Positions 8,521 to 17,248 of a stretch of 64,000 nt of DNA are shown piece by piece. Numbering within the stretch: the first letter of the stretch is position 1; each line of letters begins with the position of its first letter. The DNA is taken from NCBI RefSeq assembly GCF_017352115.1, contig NZ_CP071448.1, positions 2,751,001 through 2,815,000 of the forward strand. The letters are read 5' to 3'. Position numbers and translations under genes: made by a program. The DNA comes from Flavobacterium endoglycinae. Lineage in GTDB: Bacteria; Bacteroidota; Bacteroidia; Flavobacteriales; Flavobacteriaceae. Under the pieces are notes generated by a model. That model ran no database searches and was not told where the DNA came from. It saw only the letters and a program-made list of their open reading frames with translations.

Positions 8521-11500
8521 ATGAAGAAGTTTTATTTTGTCTTTTTATTTTTATTAGCTGGTTTATGGGTTTCGGGACAATCTACAGAAGTAGGAGTTAC
8601 TGAAGGAGAGTTGTCTGTTTCGTTAACTGGTGCAGCAAATTATACAATTCCAATTGCAGTTCCTCCAGGGATTAATGGAGTAGTACCACAAATAAACTTA
8701 GTATATAATAGTCAGGGAGGGAATGGTGTTGCAGGTTATGGCTGGAATATTTCTGGTATTTCAAGTATTTCAAGAATTCCAGCGACTAAATTTCATGATG
8801 GAGTTATTGATCCTGTTGATTTTAATGTTTTAGATCGTTTTGCTTTAGATGGGCAGCGCTTAATAATTAAGAATGGAACAAACGGGGTTTACGGAGCTAA
8901 TGGAACAGTTTATGAAACTGAAAGTTTTTCTAATATAAAAATAACATCTTTTGGTGTTCATCCAAGTGGAGCAAATTACGGTCCTGCTTATTTTTTGGTT
9001 GAGTATCCGGACGGTTCTAAAGCGTATTATGGCAATTCTTCAGATTCTAGATCTGTAACAGAGTGGGCAATTACGTATTGGGAGAATTCTCAACAGGTGA
9101 GAATAAGCTATGATTATTCTGCATCAGATAATACATTTAATAATGTATTAAATATAACATCCATAAAATATGGTAGTATTGCAACTGAAACACCTATAAA
9201 TCTAATTAGATTTAAATATGATGCACGAAAACGTATTGAACAATCTTATGTGGGTGGAATCAGTATTAAAAGTAACACCATATTAAAGGAAATTAATATA
9301 ATAGGTAATGGAACTGGTTTTCGAAATTATGTGTTAAAGCAAGAAGAAACTTCTTTAAATTATGAGATGTTAAAAAGTATTACAGAAAAATCAGGAGATA
9401 ATATCAAGAGTTATAATCCAACTATATTTAGCTATGATGATACTGTCAATAGTAGTCCTTTAAAAGCGAGTATTTCTGCCACATTGGGATGGTCAGGATT
9501 AAATAATTTGAACACGGACTACATATCTGGTGATTTTAATGATGATGGAAAGACCGATTTTTTATTGTATTCAAAGACAGCTGGACTAAGAGATAAGTAT
9601 ACAATATATTCGAATATTGTTTCAGGAACACTTAATACTGGTAAACAAGATGTTGTTGGTTCTTTTGAAAATATTTTTCCTGCTTCTTTTTTAAGTCAAG
9701 ATAATAAAATGTTACCTCAAGGATGGATGATTGTAAAGAAAAACGATACTAAATGCACATTTTCTCTATATGGTGTAGGATCAACTTCACCTACTTATAA
9801 ACATTATGAAAAGGAATTTGATTTTAGTAAAACTGTAACAAAAGAATCTAACTGGTCTTATTGTAATCCTACTGATTATAAAGGCGTAATTACAGAAAAC
9901 GTTCCTGTTGACTATTATAGCGGCGATTTTAATGGCGATGGTCTTACAGATGTTATTTCAATAGAAAGAAGCTTTTATTATGATATGAAGGTCTGTAATT
10001 TTGGAAATCGCACAACAGAATACCAAAGAACTCTTTATCAGGGCGGCACTGTGTATTTTTTTGATCTGGACAGAAGAATTGCCAATAATAAAGCAGATAA
10101 TATTGGAAGTATAAAATTAAATGGAACGGCAAATACGAAAATTTTTATAGCTGATTTTAATGGTGATGGCAAATCTGACATTTACGTGTTAGATACAAAT
10201 TTTGTAAAGGTTTATGGTTTTAATAAAGATAACAAACTAGTTCTGTTAAGCGAAAATACAATAGCAGATACAGGTATTGTTTTGGATAGACCAATTTTAT
10301 TAGGAGATTATAATGGTGATGGAAAGATTGATTTTGTAATTCCAAATGAATTAAATAAAGATAGTTGGAATTTTTATCTTGCGACAGGTGTATCATTTAA
10401 AAAAATTAATACTTCTATAGGGATACTTTATGAATATGGAAATTTAAACTATTATGAAGTTAAAGGGAATGATGGTGTTGTAAGGTATCCATATAGTTTA
10501 AAAGAGAGTACCTATATTGCAAATGATTATAATGGAGATGGAAAAACTGATATTTTATATCAGCAAAATTTAACCACTGCCCAAGATGGATTTTTTGGAA
10601 AAACAGGATCTCCAATAGTAACAAAATTAATTTTGTTTGAAAATATAAAAGTAACTGATAGTGAAGTCATGTTTTCTCCTATTGATGCTCCTGAGGAATT
10701 TTCAGGAATAGGAAGAAACTCTATTCCTATATTCACAAATCATAATCAGATAAATCAGAATTTGGAATACAGTGTGATTTACGATAATATGATTAAATCT
10801 TTTAAAAGTCCAAAAGACAGTAGGGAAGATGTTTTGTTAAAAGGAATTACCAATGGAAATAAGGTAAAGGAAACAATCACTTACAAACCGTTAAAACAAG
10901 ATCCTTATGAGCCTGTTTATACACCAACTTCATTAGTAGAAACTTTCCCCAATATAGATGTTATAACTGCACCAGGTTTCAGAATCGTTTCAATGTTAGC
11001 GAAGCAGAGTGAAGATGTCGATAAAAAGCAACTTTATTTTTACTCAGGTGCAGTTTCAAATGCCGAGGGGCTTGGTTTTCTTGGCTTTCGCTCCACTTCA
11101 AAAACCAATTGGCATCAAGATGATTCTCAAATAATATCAACGATTTTTAAATTTGATACTAATTTAAGAGGAGCTAATGTAGAGAATTACACTGTATTAG
11201 GATTGCATATGCCTCTTATATATAATCGAAATGCAATTAATACTCCCAATACCATTGTAAAAGACAATAATTATAACGTATCAGGGATAGAAAACCTATT
11301 GGCTACCCAAAGTATAGTTTTAAAACCAAATACTTGGATTAAAGCAGGAAGTACTTTTTCTGCAAAAATTAATGAAGATGCCAATATGGGAACTTCAACA
11401 AATACACCAACAAATTTTATAACAAAATCACTTTTGTCGTATGAAAGCGAATTGCTGTCTAATAAAGTGTTCAAAATTAAAAATAATAAAACCAAACAGT

Positions 11501-14500
11501 TTAATGGTTTAGAAAATACAGGAAGCGAAACGACAACAGAATATGATAATTATAATAATCCTTTAAAGTCTGTCACCTTATTAAAAGAAGGTGGATCTAC
11601 TATTCAAACCACAGTTTCTAATTTGAGTTATGTTGCTTCTTCATCAACTCCTTATGTTGTAGGAAGACCAGCTGGCAAAAATCAGAGCATAACGATTTCA
11701 GGAGATGTAATGACAACGGAAGAATCATACACATTCTCAAACAGTTTGTTAACCCAAGTTAAAAAGAAAGGGACTAATACAGATTATATTACAGAAGATA
11801 ATGTATATGACACATATGGTAACGTCGTTAAAAAAACTATTACAGCAGTAGGTTTGACGTCTAGAGTTACTAGTTATGATTATGATTCTTCTGGTCGATT
11901 TTTGATTAAAAGTACTGATGTAGAAGGATTGTCTACAAGTTATGATTATAATTTGAGCAATGGACTAGTAAAGTCTGATACAAATCCGTTTGGATTAAAA
12001 ACTACATATGATTACGATTCCTGGTTTAGAAAAACCAAAACGACAGATTATTTAGGAAAAATTCAAAGTTATGTTTATACACGTAATAATGAACGAACCG
12101 TTATTACGACAAGTGCTGATGATGGAAGTGCAAGTGAAGAAACTTTTGATGACTTGGGTAGAAAAATAAAATCTGGATCAAAAGATATTAATGGAACATT
12201 TTCATATGTCTCGTATTTGTATGATATTTACGATAGAAATTACAAAGTAAGCGAGCCCTATTTTGGTTCATCGCCGACGCAATGGAATGAAGTTAAATTT
12301 GATCAGTATGGCAGAAATAGTGAAAGTATATCTTTTACAGGTAAAACTACCAGTATAACGTATTCAGGTCTAACCACAAAAGTGGACGATGGTACAAAAA
12401 CAAAATCTACCATTAAAAATGCTATTGGCAATGTAGTTTCTATGACAGATACTCCAGGAGGCACTATTAAATATATTTATTTTGCAAACAGGAATTTGAA
12501 AGAGTCTGAATATAATGGTGCTAAAACTACTATGTTACAAGATGGTTGGGGCAGAAAAGTAGAATTAAAAGACCCATCTGCGGGAATTTATAGATATGAT
12601 TATAACAGTTTTGGAGAAATAATAAAAGAAACTACACCAAATGGAATAACAAGTTATACTCTTGACGGAACGGGTAAACTAACTCAAAAAACAATATTAG
12701 GTACAAATACTAATTGTAAAACGACGTATACATACGACTCTAATTCGAAATTGCTTTTAAAATCGAAGTTCGAAGATTTAAGTAATGGAACCAATACAAT
12801 CATAAACGAATACACTTATGATAATTATAAAAGAATTACTAAAACAATAGAAACAACTCCATTTGCCGTTTTTACCAAAGAAGTCACTTATGATGCTTTT
12901 GGAAGAGTAGAAACAGAAACTTCAATAGCTTCTGCTGGAGGCAAATCAAACAGTAATACAATAAAAAATGTTTATAAAAATGGTGCGCACTGGCAAATAC
13001 TAGACAATTCAAATAGCGTCGTTTTATGGCAGGTTAATACTGTAAATGCAAGAGGGCAATTGCTCACAGCACAAAATGGTCCTACAACAATTACAAATAA
13101 ATATGATAATTACGGACTAGCTTCGCAATTTAAGTATAACAAAACATCTGGATCTACAAATATCCTAACATTGGATTTTGTATTTGATGAAAAATTAGGC
13201 AATTTAACAAGTAGAACAAATAGTTTGTTTAACAAAACCGAAAGTTTTAAGTACGATACTCAAGATCGTTTAACCGAATTTACCAATGTAAAGGGGGTTC
13301 AAGAAAAACAACTTTATGATGATTTAGGAAGAATAACCCAGAATAATATGGGGACTTATAATTATACAATAAAGGATAAACCCTATCAAAACAACTCAAT
13401 TAATCCCACAATTGAGGCAGAGACATATTACACAACTAAACCAACACAAAGTATTTCATATAATGCTTTTAAATGCCCTGTGCAAATTGAAGAAAAAGGA
13501 ATAGACAAAATAAGTTTTAATTATAATGATCTAAACGGTAGAACCGCTATGTTTTATGGTGGCTTGCAAGACGATAAAGTTCAAAGACCATTACATAAAT
13601 ATTATTCTGCCGATGGCACAATGGAAATCAAGCAGAATATAGCAACTGGTGTTTTTGAGTTTGTTACTTATATTGGCGGTGATGGATATACTGCACCAAT
13701 TGTCATAAAGCATAATGGAACATCTAAAAGTTATTTATACCTGCAAAGAGATTATCAAGGCAGTATTTTATCCATTGCTGATGCAAATGGCGCAGTATTA
13801 GAAAAACGATTATTTGATGCTTGGGGCGCTATTGTAAGTGTAAAAGATGGCGCAGGAAATATACTGACAGGTTTAACAGTTTTAGACCGTGGTTATACAG
13901 GTCACGAGCACTTGCAGAGTGTTGGGCTTATAAATATGAACGGACGTTTATATGACCCTAAATTACATCGTTTTTTACAGCCCGATAATTTTGTGCAGGA
14001 TCCATTTAATACACAAAATTATAATAGGTACGGATATGTTTTGAACAACCCACTAAAATTTACAGATTATAGCGGGGAGAAATTTAAACTAAGCTTTAAT
14101 GATATTTTTGCGGGTATTGAAATAATAGCCGGAACAGCATTGACTATATTTACTGCAGGAACAGGTGCTGTGGTAGGTGCTGGATTAATTGCGGCGGGTG
14201 TTGGACATTTTGCAGCAACTTACAATGAGTTTAAACAAACTGGAGATTGGGGCGCCGCTTCTAAAAATTCAGGTGTATTTTTTAATATATCTTTCAAGAC
14301 AGATTTTGGCTATGGAGATTCTAAAGATAAGCAGAATGGTATTGCTCAAAATATGCCTTTTTCTAATGATGATTATATTGATATAACTGAAAGTAATAAA
14401 AAAGGGGGAGGTTTAGAAAACAATACGATTCCGTGTGTAATATGCCATCATACTTTAGATAGAGGAGAAATTTTTCAATCGGAGTTAATGGAATCACAAT

Positions 14501-14937
14501 CAAAATTCGTAAATGGGGCGCTAAATACAACGTTTGGAGTTGTTGGAACAATTGGTGCTGTAGCTGCAATTCCAGAAACTGGCGGAGGATCTGGACTTGC
14601 ATTAAGTTTGACAATTGGGCAGACCTCAATTGGCATAACTCAAATGGCAGATTCTTTTAATGAAAGACCAAATGAGATTCTTCATAATTATTCAACAGTT
14701 CCCGGTTTAATAGCAGGTCAAAGAGGTAGCAAATACGCCACTATGATAGATTTTACTTCTGCATGGATTACTGGAAGTGTAAATTCGCGTTATTTTCTTG
14801 GAAATACTTCAGGACTATTAGATTCTGGAAGAGGTCTATACTATGGAAGAAATGTTTTATATAATGGAATCTCAATCTATAGTACCACAAGTACTATTAA
14901 TAGTGGTTATTTACTTTATGATAATAAGAAAAAATAG
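8521..14937 (+). CDS. SpvB/RHS-repeat polymorphic-toxin-like protein
   Basis: The 2,138-residue protein has a signal peptide (MKKFYFVFLFLLAGLWVSGQ). An SpvB-like N-terminal region follows (YTIPIAVPPGINGVVPQINL, GVAGYGWNISGISSISR). Five FG-GAP/VCBS calcium-type repeats of the form GDFNGDGKTD lie near residues 333, 466, 543, 595 and 667. RHS/YD repeats span about 1,090-1,760 and the RHS core spans about 1,789-1,853 (GRLYDPKLHRFLQPD through NNPLKFTDYSGE). As is usual for RHS proteins, the sequence after the core changes character: residues 1,854-2,138 have two hydrophobic glycine/alanine-rich stretches and a CVICHH motif at 1,972. I do not recognise this tip. Secretion with a tip domain suggests an antibacterial or contact-dependent toxin. 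Confidence 0.93.
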   Translation: MKKFYFVFLFLLAGLWVSGQSTEVGVTEGELSVSLTGAANYTIPIAVPPGINGVVPQINLVYNSQGGNGVAGYGWNISGISSISRIPATKFHDGVIDPVDFNVLDRFALDGQRLIIKNGTNGVYGANGTVYETESFSNIKITSFGVHPSGANYGPAYFLVEYPDGSKAYYGNSSDSRSVTEWAITYWENSQQVRISYDYSASDNTFNNVLNITSIKYGSIATETPINLIRFKYDARKRIEQSYVGGISIKSNTILKEINIIGNGTGFRNYVLKQEETSLNYEMLKSITEKSGDNIKSYNPTIFSYDDTVNSSPLKASISATLGWSGLNNLNTDYISGDFNDDGKTDFLLYSKTAGLRDKYTIYSNIVSGTLNTGKQDVVGSFENIFPASFLSQDNKMLPQGWMIVKKNDTKCTFSLYGVGSTSPTYKHYEKEFDFSKTVTKESNWSYCNPTDYKGVITENVPVDYYSGDFNGDGLTDVISIERSFYYDMKVCNFGNRTTEYQRTLYQGGTVYFFDLDRRIANNKADNIGSIKLNGTANTKIFIADFNGDGKSDIYVLDTNFVKVYGFNKDNKLVLLSENTIADTGIVLDRPILLGDYNGDGKIDFVIPNELNKDSWNFYLATGVSFKKINTSIGILYEYGNLNYYEVKGNDGVVRYPYSLKESTYIANDYNGDGKTDILYQQNLTTAQDGFFGKTGSPIVTKLILFENIKVTDSEVMFSPIDAPEEFSGIGRNSIPIFTNHNQINQNLEYSVIYDNMIKSFKSPKDSREDVLLKGITNGNKVKETITYKPLKQDPYEPVYTPTSLVETFPNIDVITAPGFRIVSMLAKQSEDVDKKQLYFYSGAVSNAEGLGFLGFRSTSKTNWHQDDSQIISTIFKFDTNLRGANVENYTVLGLHMPLIYNRNAINTPNTIVKDNNYNVSGIENLLATQSIVLKPNTWIKAGSTFSAKINEDANMGTSTNTPTNFITKSLLSYESELLSNKVFKIKNNKTKQFNGLENTGSETTTEYDNYNNPLKSVTLLKEGGSTIQTTVSNLSYVASSSTPYVVGRPAGKNQSITISGDVMTTEESYTFSNSLLTQVKKKGTNTDYITEDNVYDTYGNVVKKTITAVGLTSRVTSYDYDSSGRFLIKSTDVEGLSTSYDYNLSNGLVKSDTNPFGLKTTYDYDSWFRKTKTTDYLGKIQSYVYTRNNERTVITTSADDGSASEETFDDLGRKIKSGSKDINGTFSYVSYLYDIYDRNYKVSEPYFGSSPTQWNEVKFDQYGRNSESISFTGKTTSITYSGLTTKVDDGTKTKSTIKNAIGNVVSMTDTPGGTIKYIYFANRNLKESEYNGAKTTMLQDGWGRKVELKDPSAGIYRYDYNSFGEIIKETTPNGITSYTLDGTGKLTQKTILGTNTNCKTTYTYDSNSKLLLKSKFEDLSNGTNTIINEYTYDNYKRITKTIETTPFAVFTKEVTYDAFGRVETETSIASAGGKSNSNTIKNVYKNGAHWQILDNSNSVVLWQVNTVNARGQLLTAQNGPTTITNKYDNYGLASQFKYNKTSGSTNILTLDFVFDEKLGNLTSRTNSLFNKTESFKYDTQDRLTEFTNVKGVQEKQLYDDLGRITQNNMGTYNYTIKDKPYQNNSINPTIEAETYYTTKPTQSISYNAFKCPVQIEEKGIDKISFNYNDLNGRTAMFYGGLQDDKVQRPLHKYYSADGTMEIKQNIATGVFEFVTYIGGDGYTAPIVIKHNGTSKSYLYLQRDYQGSILSIADANGAVLEKRLFDAWGAIVSVKDGAGNILTGLTVLDRGYTGHEHLQSVGLINMNGRLYDPKLHRFLQPDNFVQDPFNTQNYNRYGYVLNNPLKFTDYSGEKFKLSFNDIFAGIEIIAGTALTIFTAGTGAVVGAGLIAAGVGHFAATYNEFKQTGDWGAASKNSGVFFNISFKTDFGYGDSKDKQNGIAQNMPFSNDDYIDITESNKKGGGLENNTIPCVICHHTLDRGEIFQSELMESQSKFVNGALNTTFGVVGTIGAVAAIPETGGGSGLALSLTIGQTSIGITQMADSFNERPNEILHNYSTVPGLIAGQRGSKYATMIDFTSAWITGSVNSRYFLGNTSGLLDSGRGLYYGRNVLYNGISIYSTTSTINSGYLLYDNKKK

Positions 14938-14943
14938 TAGATT

Positions 14944-15387
14944 ATGTTAATTAAAAGAAATAAAAAATATTTGCTTTATAGATTTTTTGCCTTACATTTT
15001 TTTATAATTATTTTAGGATTATTGGGCAAATTGCAATATGAAAATGTTTTCATAATGTGGATATTAACTGTTGTTTTACCGAATCTAATTTTTCTAGTTT
15101 TGAAGAACTTAAGTTCAATTAATATACATGAAGATTTTATTCAATTAAATTTTCATGTATATATATTTAAACAACAAATTGAAGTATATAAATATGATGA
15201 TTTAATTTTTACTTACAAAAATGAGTTTGAAGGTAAAGCAAGAGATTTTAAATTTAGGATTTATAAAAAGGAATGTGAAAAAAGTATCATTAGTATTGGA
15301 GGTCTAGTTGATGGATTTTATGATGACGAAATTAAAAAAATGATAATTGAATTAAATAAAAAAGGCATTGAAGTAAAAACAGAGTAA
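14944..15387 (+). CDS. Two-helix membrane protein, candidate immunity partner of the RHS tip
   Basis: The 147-residue protein has no family I recognise. It has a basic start (MLIKRNKKYLLYR), two hydrophobic helices at about 12-29 and 36-54, then a soluble beta-rich region of about 90 residues with a PH-like look (INIHEDFIQLNFHVYIF, KFRIYKKECE). The ATG comes six bases after the RHS stop, so it is almost surely on the same transcript. Polymorphic toxin genes are normally followed directly by their immunity gene, and a membrane location would suit a toxin acting at the inner membrane. This role is inferred from position only. It is very AT-rich, like many cargo immunity genes. Confidence 0.7.
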   Translation: MLIKRNKKYLLYRFFALHFFIIILGLLGKLQYENVFIMWILTVVLPNLIFLVLKNLSSINIHEDFIQLNFHVYIFKQQIEVYKYDDLIFTYKNEFEGKARDFKFRIYKKECEKSIISIGGLVDGFYDDEIKKMIIELNKKGIEVKTE

Positions 15388-15480
15388 TTGTTTCTCAATA
15401 TAAGATCGTTTTCTGCGACCAGATATACACAACGTAATCAGTAACCAAGCTACAAACAGTATGGTTATCTTTTTAACAAA
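15388..15480. other. Short spacer between immunity candidate and inverted-repeat element
   Basis: This 93-base stretch has no open reading frame with recognisable content and no clear hairpin. It separates the RHS cargo from the 114-bp element. Confidence 0.4.
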
Positions 15481-15594
15481 CCCGATAGCGTGGATTTACA
15501 ATCCATGCCCAAAGATTGACAACAAAAAGAATGCGAACAGGCAAACTATCTTTGCTCTCCAATAGGGCACGGGTTGCAAATCCGCGCTATCGGG
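15481..15594. mobile_element. 114-bp inverted-repeat element (REP/MITE-like)
   Basis: A 30-base left arm starting CCCGATAGCGTGGATTT (15,481-15,510) is matched by a reverse-complement right arm (15,565-15,594), with 26 of 30 positions pairing. Each arm holds its own small imperfect palindrome (GGATTTACAATCC in the left arm). There is no transposase inside. The shape recalls elements tied to REP-associated tyrosine transposases or small non-autonomous elements. The right end abuts exactly the start of the glmS fragment, so insertion of this element probably defines where the fragment is cut. Confidence 0.6.
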
Positions 15595-15798
15595 AAAATT
15601 ATTGCTGTTGTTACGAAAGGCGATACTCAAGTTCGTGAATTAGCCGATTACGTAATCGAAATTCCAGAAACTTTAGATGCATTGTCACCACTTATTACGA
15701 CAATACCATTGCAATTGCTTTCGTACTACATTGCAGTTATGAGAGGATGTAATGTTGATCAGCCTCGTAACTTAGCAAAATCAGTTACCGTAGAATAG
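15592..15798 (+). pseudogene. glmS 3' fragment (last 69 codons incl. stop)
   Basis: It encodes [17 protein letters not shown] through KSVTVE in the glmS frame with the stop kept, and differs from the intact gene's end at only two residues (Ile to Thr, Ser to Leu). Of 13 base differences 11 are synonymous, so the two copies diverged while both were parts of working glmS genes. The upstream part of this glmS is missing and is replaced by the inverted-repeat element. An in-frame ATG at 15,574 lies inside that element and is unlikely to be used. This is best read as the displaced end of a second glmS allele left at the far edge of an inserted island. Confidence 0.9.
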
Positions 15799-15821
15799 TA
15801 ATTATATAAACTATATATGTT

Positions 15822-15852
15822 AAAAAAGGGTGATTTAGGTCTCGCTTTTTTT
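15822..15852 (+). terminator. Degenerate second copy of the glmS terminator
   Basis: Same hairpin as at 7,944, but the 5' arm reads GGGTGA instead of GCGAGA, which breaks two stem pairs. It may terminate poorly now. Confidence 0.6.
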
Positions 15853-15897
15853 ATTTTAACAATCCATTATTTTTCATAATAAATTCATTAAAAAAAA

Positions 15898-15905
15898 TAT
15901 CTTTG
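15898..15905 (+). promoter_or_regulatory. Candidate -7 box (TATCTTTG)
   Basis: Exact TAnnTTTG match 47 bases before the ATG of the fibre-like gene; no clear -33 TTG was seen. Confidence 0.45.
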
Positions 15906-15952
15906 TTTGTTAAAAAGAGTGTATTTAAAATTTAAAAATAACTAAAAGATAA

Positions 15953-16936
15953 ATGAAAAAGATTGCGGTAATAATTATGATGTTTAGTGTAAAGAGTATT
16001 TTTTGTCAAAATACTTATCCTACAAATGGGAATGTTTATTTCGATACCAGTTTAAAAATAGGAAAACAAGAAGCGGCTGCAAATACGGCTGGAGAGATTG
16101 TTCGGTTATCTTTACAGCCATATGGACATACCGCTGGGCCATGGAATTTTAAAGCTAGAGATATTTCTGGTTTTGCTTATCTAGATGTTGCCTATGGCTT
16201 GGGAAGTCCGATTTTTACAGTAGGAAGTGATAAAAATGTTGGCATTGGAACAATAACACCATCTGCTAATTTAGAAATTAAAAGTACTGCAGTAACAGGT
16301 GCCGAAACATTAATGAAATTAACTGTTAGCGACGCTCCACAGGATTATTTAAAAATTTCTAACGGAACAAATACTGGGAATCAATTTCTTCCAACTATTG
16401 AAGGCTATAAAATGAGCGATAATAGATCAGTTCTTTATATAACAGGAAGCATTGATGCTAGTAATGATAATGGTACTAACCCACTTATGGTGTTTGATTC
16501 AAGAATGGGTACTACATCTGTAGTAACAAGACCTCTTTTTGCATGGGACTCATACGGAGCACGAAAAATGACTCTTAATTCTAATGGAAGTTTAGGTATT
16601 GGAACAACTACTACAGGTACACATAAGCTGGCTGTTGAAGGTTCAATCGCTTCAAGAGAAGTGAAAGTATTGGCTACAGGTTGGGCAGACTTCGTCTTTA
16701 AAAAGGATTATGATTTGCCTACGTTACAAGAAGTGGAGAAGCATATTCAAGAAAAAGGGCACTTAGCAGATATTCCAAGTGAACAAGAGGTGTTGAAAAA
16801 TGGGATTAATCTTGGAGAGATGAACGCTAAGCTCTTACAAAAGATTGAAGAATTGACCTTATATGTAATTGATCAAAATAAAGAAATACTAAACTTGAAA
16901 AATCGGTTGAATAATTTGGAGTCAAGTAAAAAGTAA
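15953..16936 (+). CDS. Secreted fibre-like protein with C-terminal coiled coil
   Basis: The 327-residue protein has a signal peptide (MKKIAVIIMMFSVKSIFCQ). Its beta-rich body has the phrase GIGTITPSANLEIK near residue 98 and again GIGTTTTGTHKLAVEG near 215. The C-terminal 85 residues read DFVFKKDYDLPTLQEVE, HLADIPSEQEV, LGEMNAKLLQKIEELTLYVIDQNKE, then a coiled coil. This is a common Bacteroidota secreted protein type often labelled tail-fibre-like, with the tail resembling an intramolecular-chaperone or trimerising stalk. Function is not known. It is a separate cargo between the second and third copies of the glmS terminator, with its own candidate promoter. Confidence 0.75.
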   Translation: MKKIAVIIMMFSVKSIFCQNTYPTNGNVYFDTSLKIGKQEAAANTAGEIVRLSLQPYGHTAGPWNFKARDISGFAYLDVAYGLGSPIFTVGSDKNVGIGTITPSANLEIKSTAVTGAETLMKLTVSDAPQDYLKISNGTNTGNQFLPTIEGYKMSDNRSVLYITGSIDASNDNGTNPLMVFDSRMGTTSVVTRPLFAWDSYGARKMTLNSNGSLGIGTTTTGTHKLAVEGSIASREVKVLATGWADFVFKKDYDLPTLQEVEKHIQEKGHLADIPSEQEVLKNGINLGEMNAKLLQKIEELTLYVIDQNKEILNLKNRLNNLESSKK

Positions 16937-16953
16937 AAAAATGAAGAATGTTA

Positions 16954-16983
16954 AGAAAGCGAGATTTAGGTCTCGCTTTTTTT
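16954..16983 (+). terminator. Third copy of the glmS-type terminator
   Basis: The intact AAGCGAGA/TCTCGCTT stem with the same TTTAGG loop, preceded by ATGTTAAG as in the glmS copy (ATGTTAAA). It lies 17 bases after the fibre-like gene. Shared bases upstream of the stem make chance similarity unlikely. Confidence 0.88.
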
Positions 16984-17248
16984 ATTTGTCGAATTTTTTT
17001 TTCTAAAGGGTGTATTTTTATTAAATATGTAATAAAATTAGTGAAAATTATATGTATGCATAGTATTGTTGAATATATAACATTGATATTTTGATTTTAT
17101 TACAAGAAATTTAATTACGAAATAGTTAAGATTGTTTTAAAAAATGTGTTGAATGTTGGTTTTTTTTAACCTTTTTTTAATAATATTAAAAATATTTGTA
17201 TTTTGGCTATAATAAACTAACAAGTAACTAATCCAAAAACTAACCCTA
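16984..17248. other. Intergenic region upstream of the TonB receptor
   Basis: This is AT-rich sequence without a credible gene. A near-match to the -7 box (TATTTTGG at 17,199-17,206) lies 42 bases before the TonB receptor ATG and may be its promoter. Confidence 0.4.

Larger units (their letters stand above)
15592..15852 (+). repeat. Right copy of 261-bp direct repeat (glmS 3' end plus terminator)
   Basis: Partner of 7,714-7,974, colinear with no insertions or deletions. The two copies bracket the RHS cargo. Confidence 0.92.

Noticed and set aside
15574..15798. A 74-codon open frame read as a small gene
   Set aside because: Its first codons lie in the right arm of the inverted-repeat element and the rest is the end of glmS. 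It is better explained as a gene fragment.
7921..16983. Tn7-like transposon downstream of glmS
   Set aside because: The target site is suggestive, but there is no TnsA, TnsB, TnsC or TnsD-like gene and no typical Tn7 end. The flanking repeat is far longer than a five-base target duplication.
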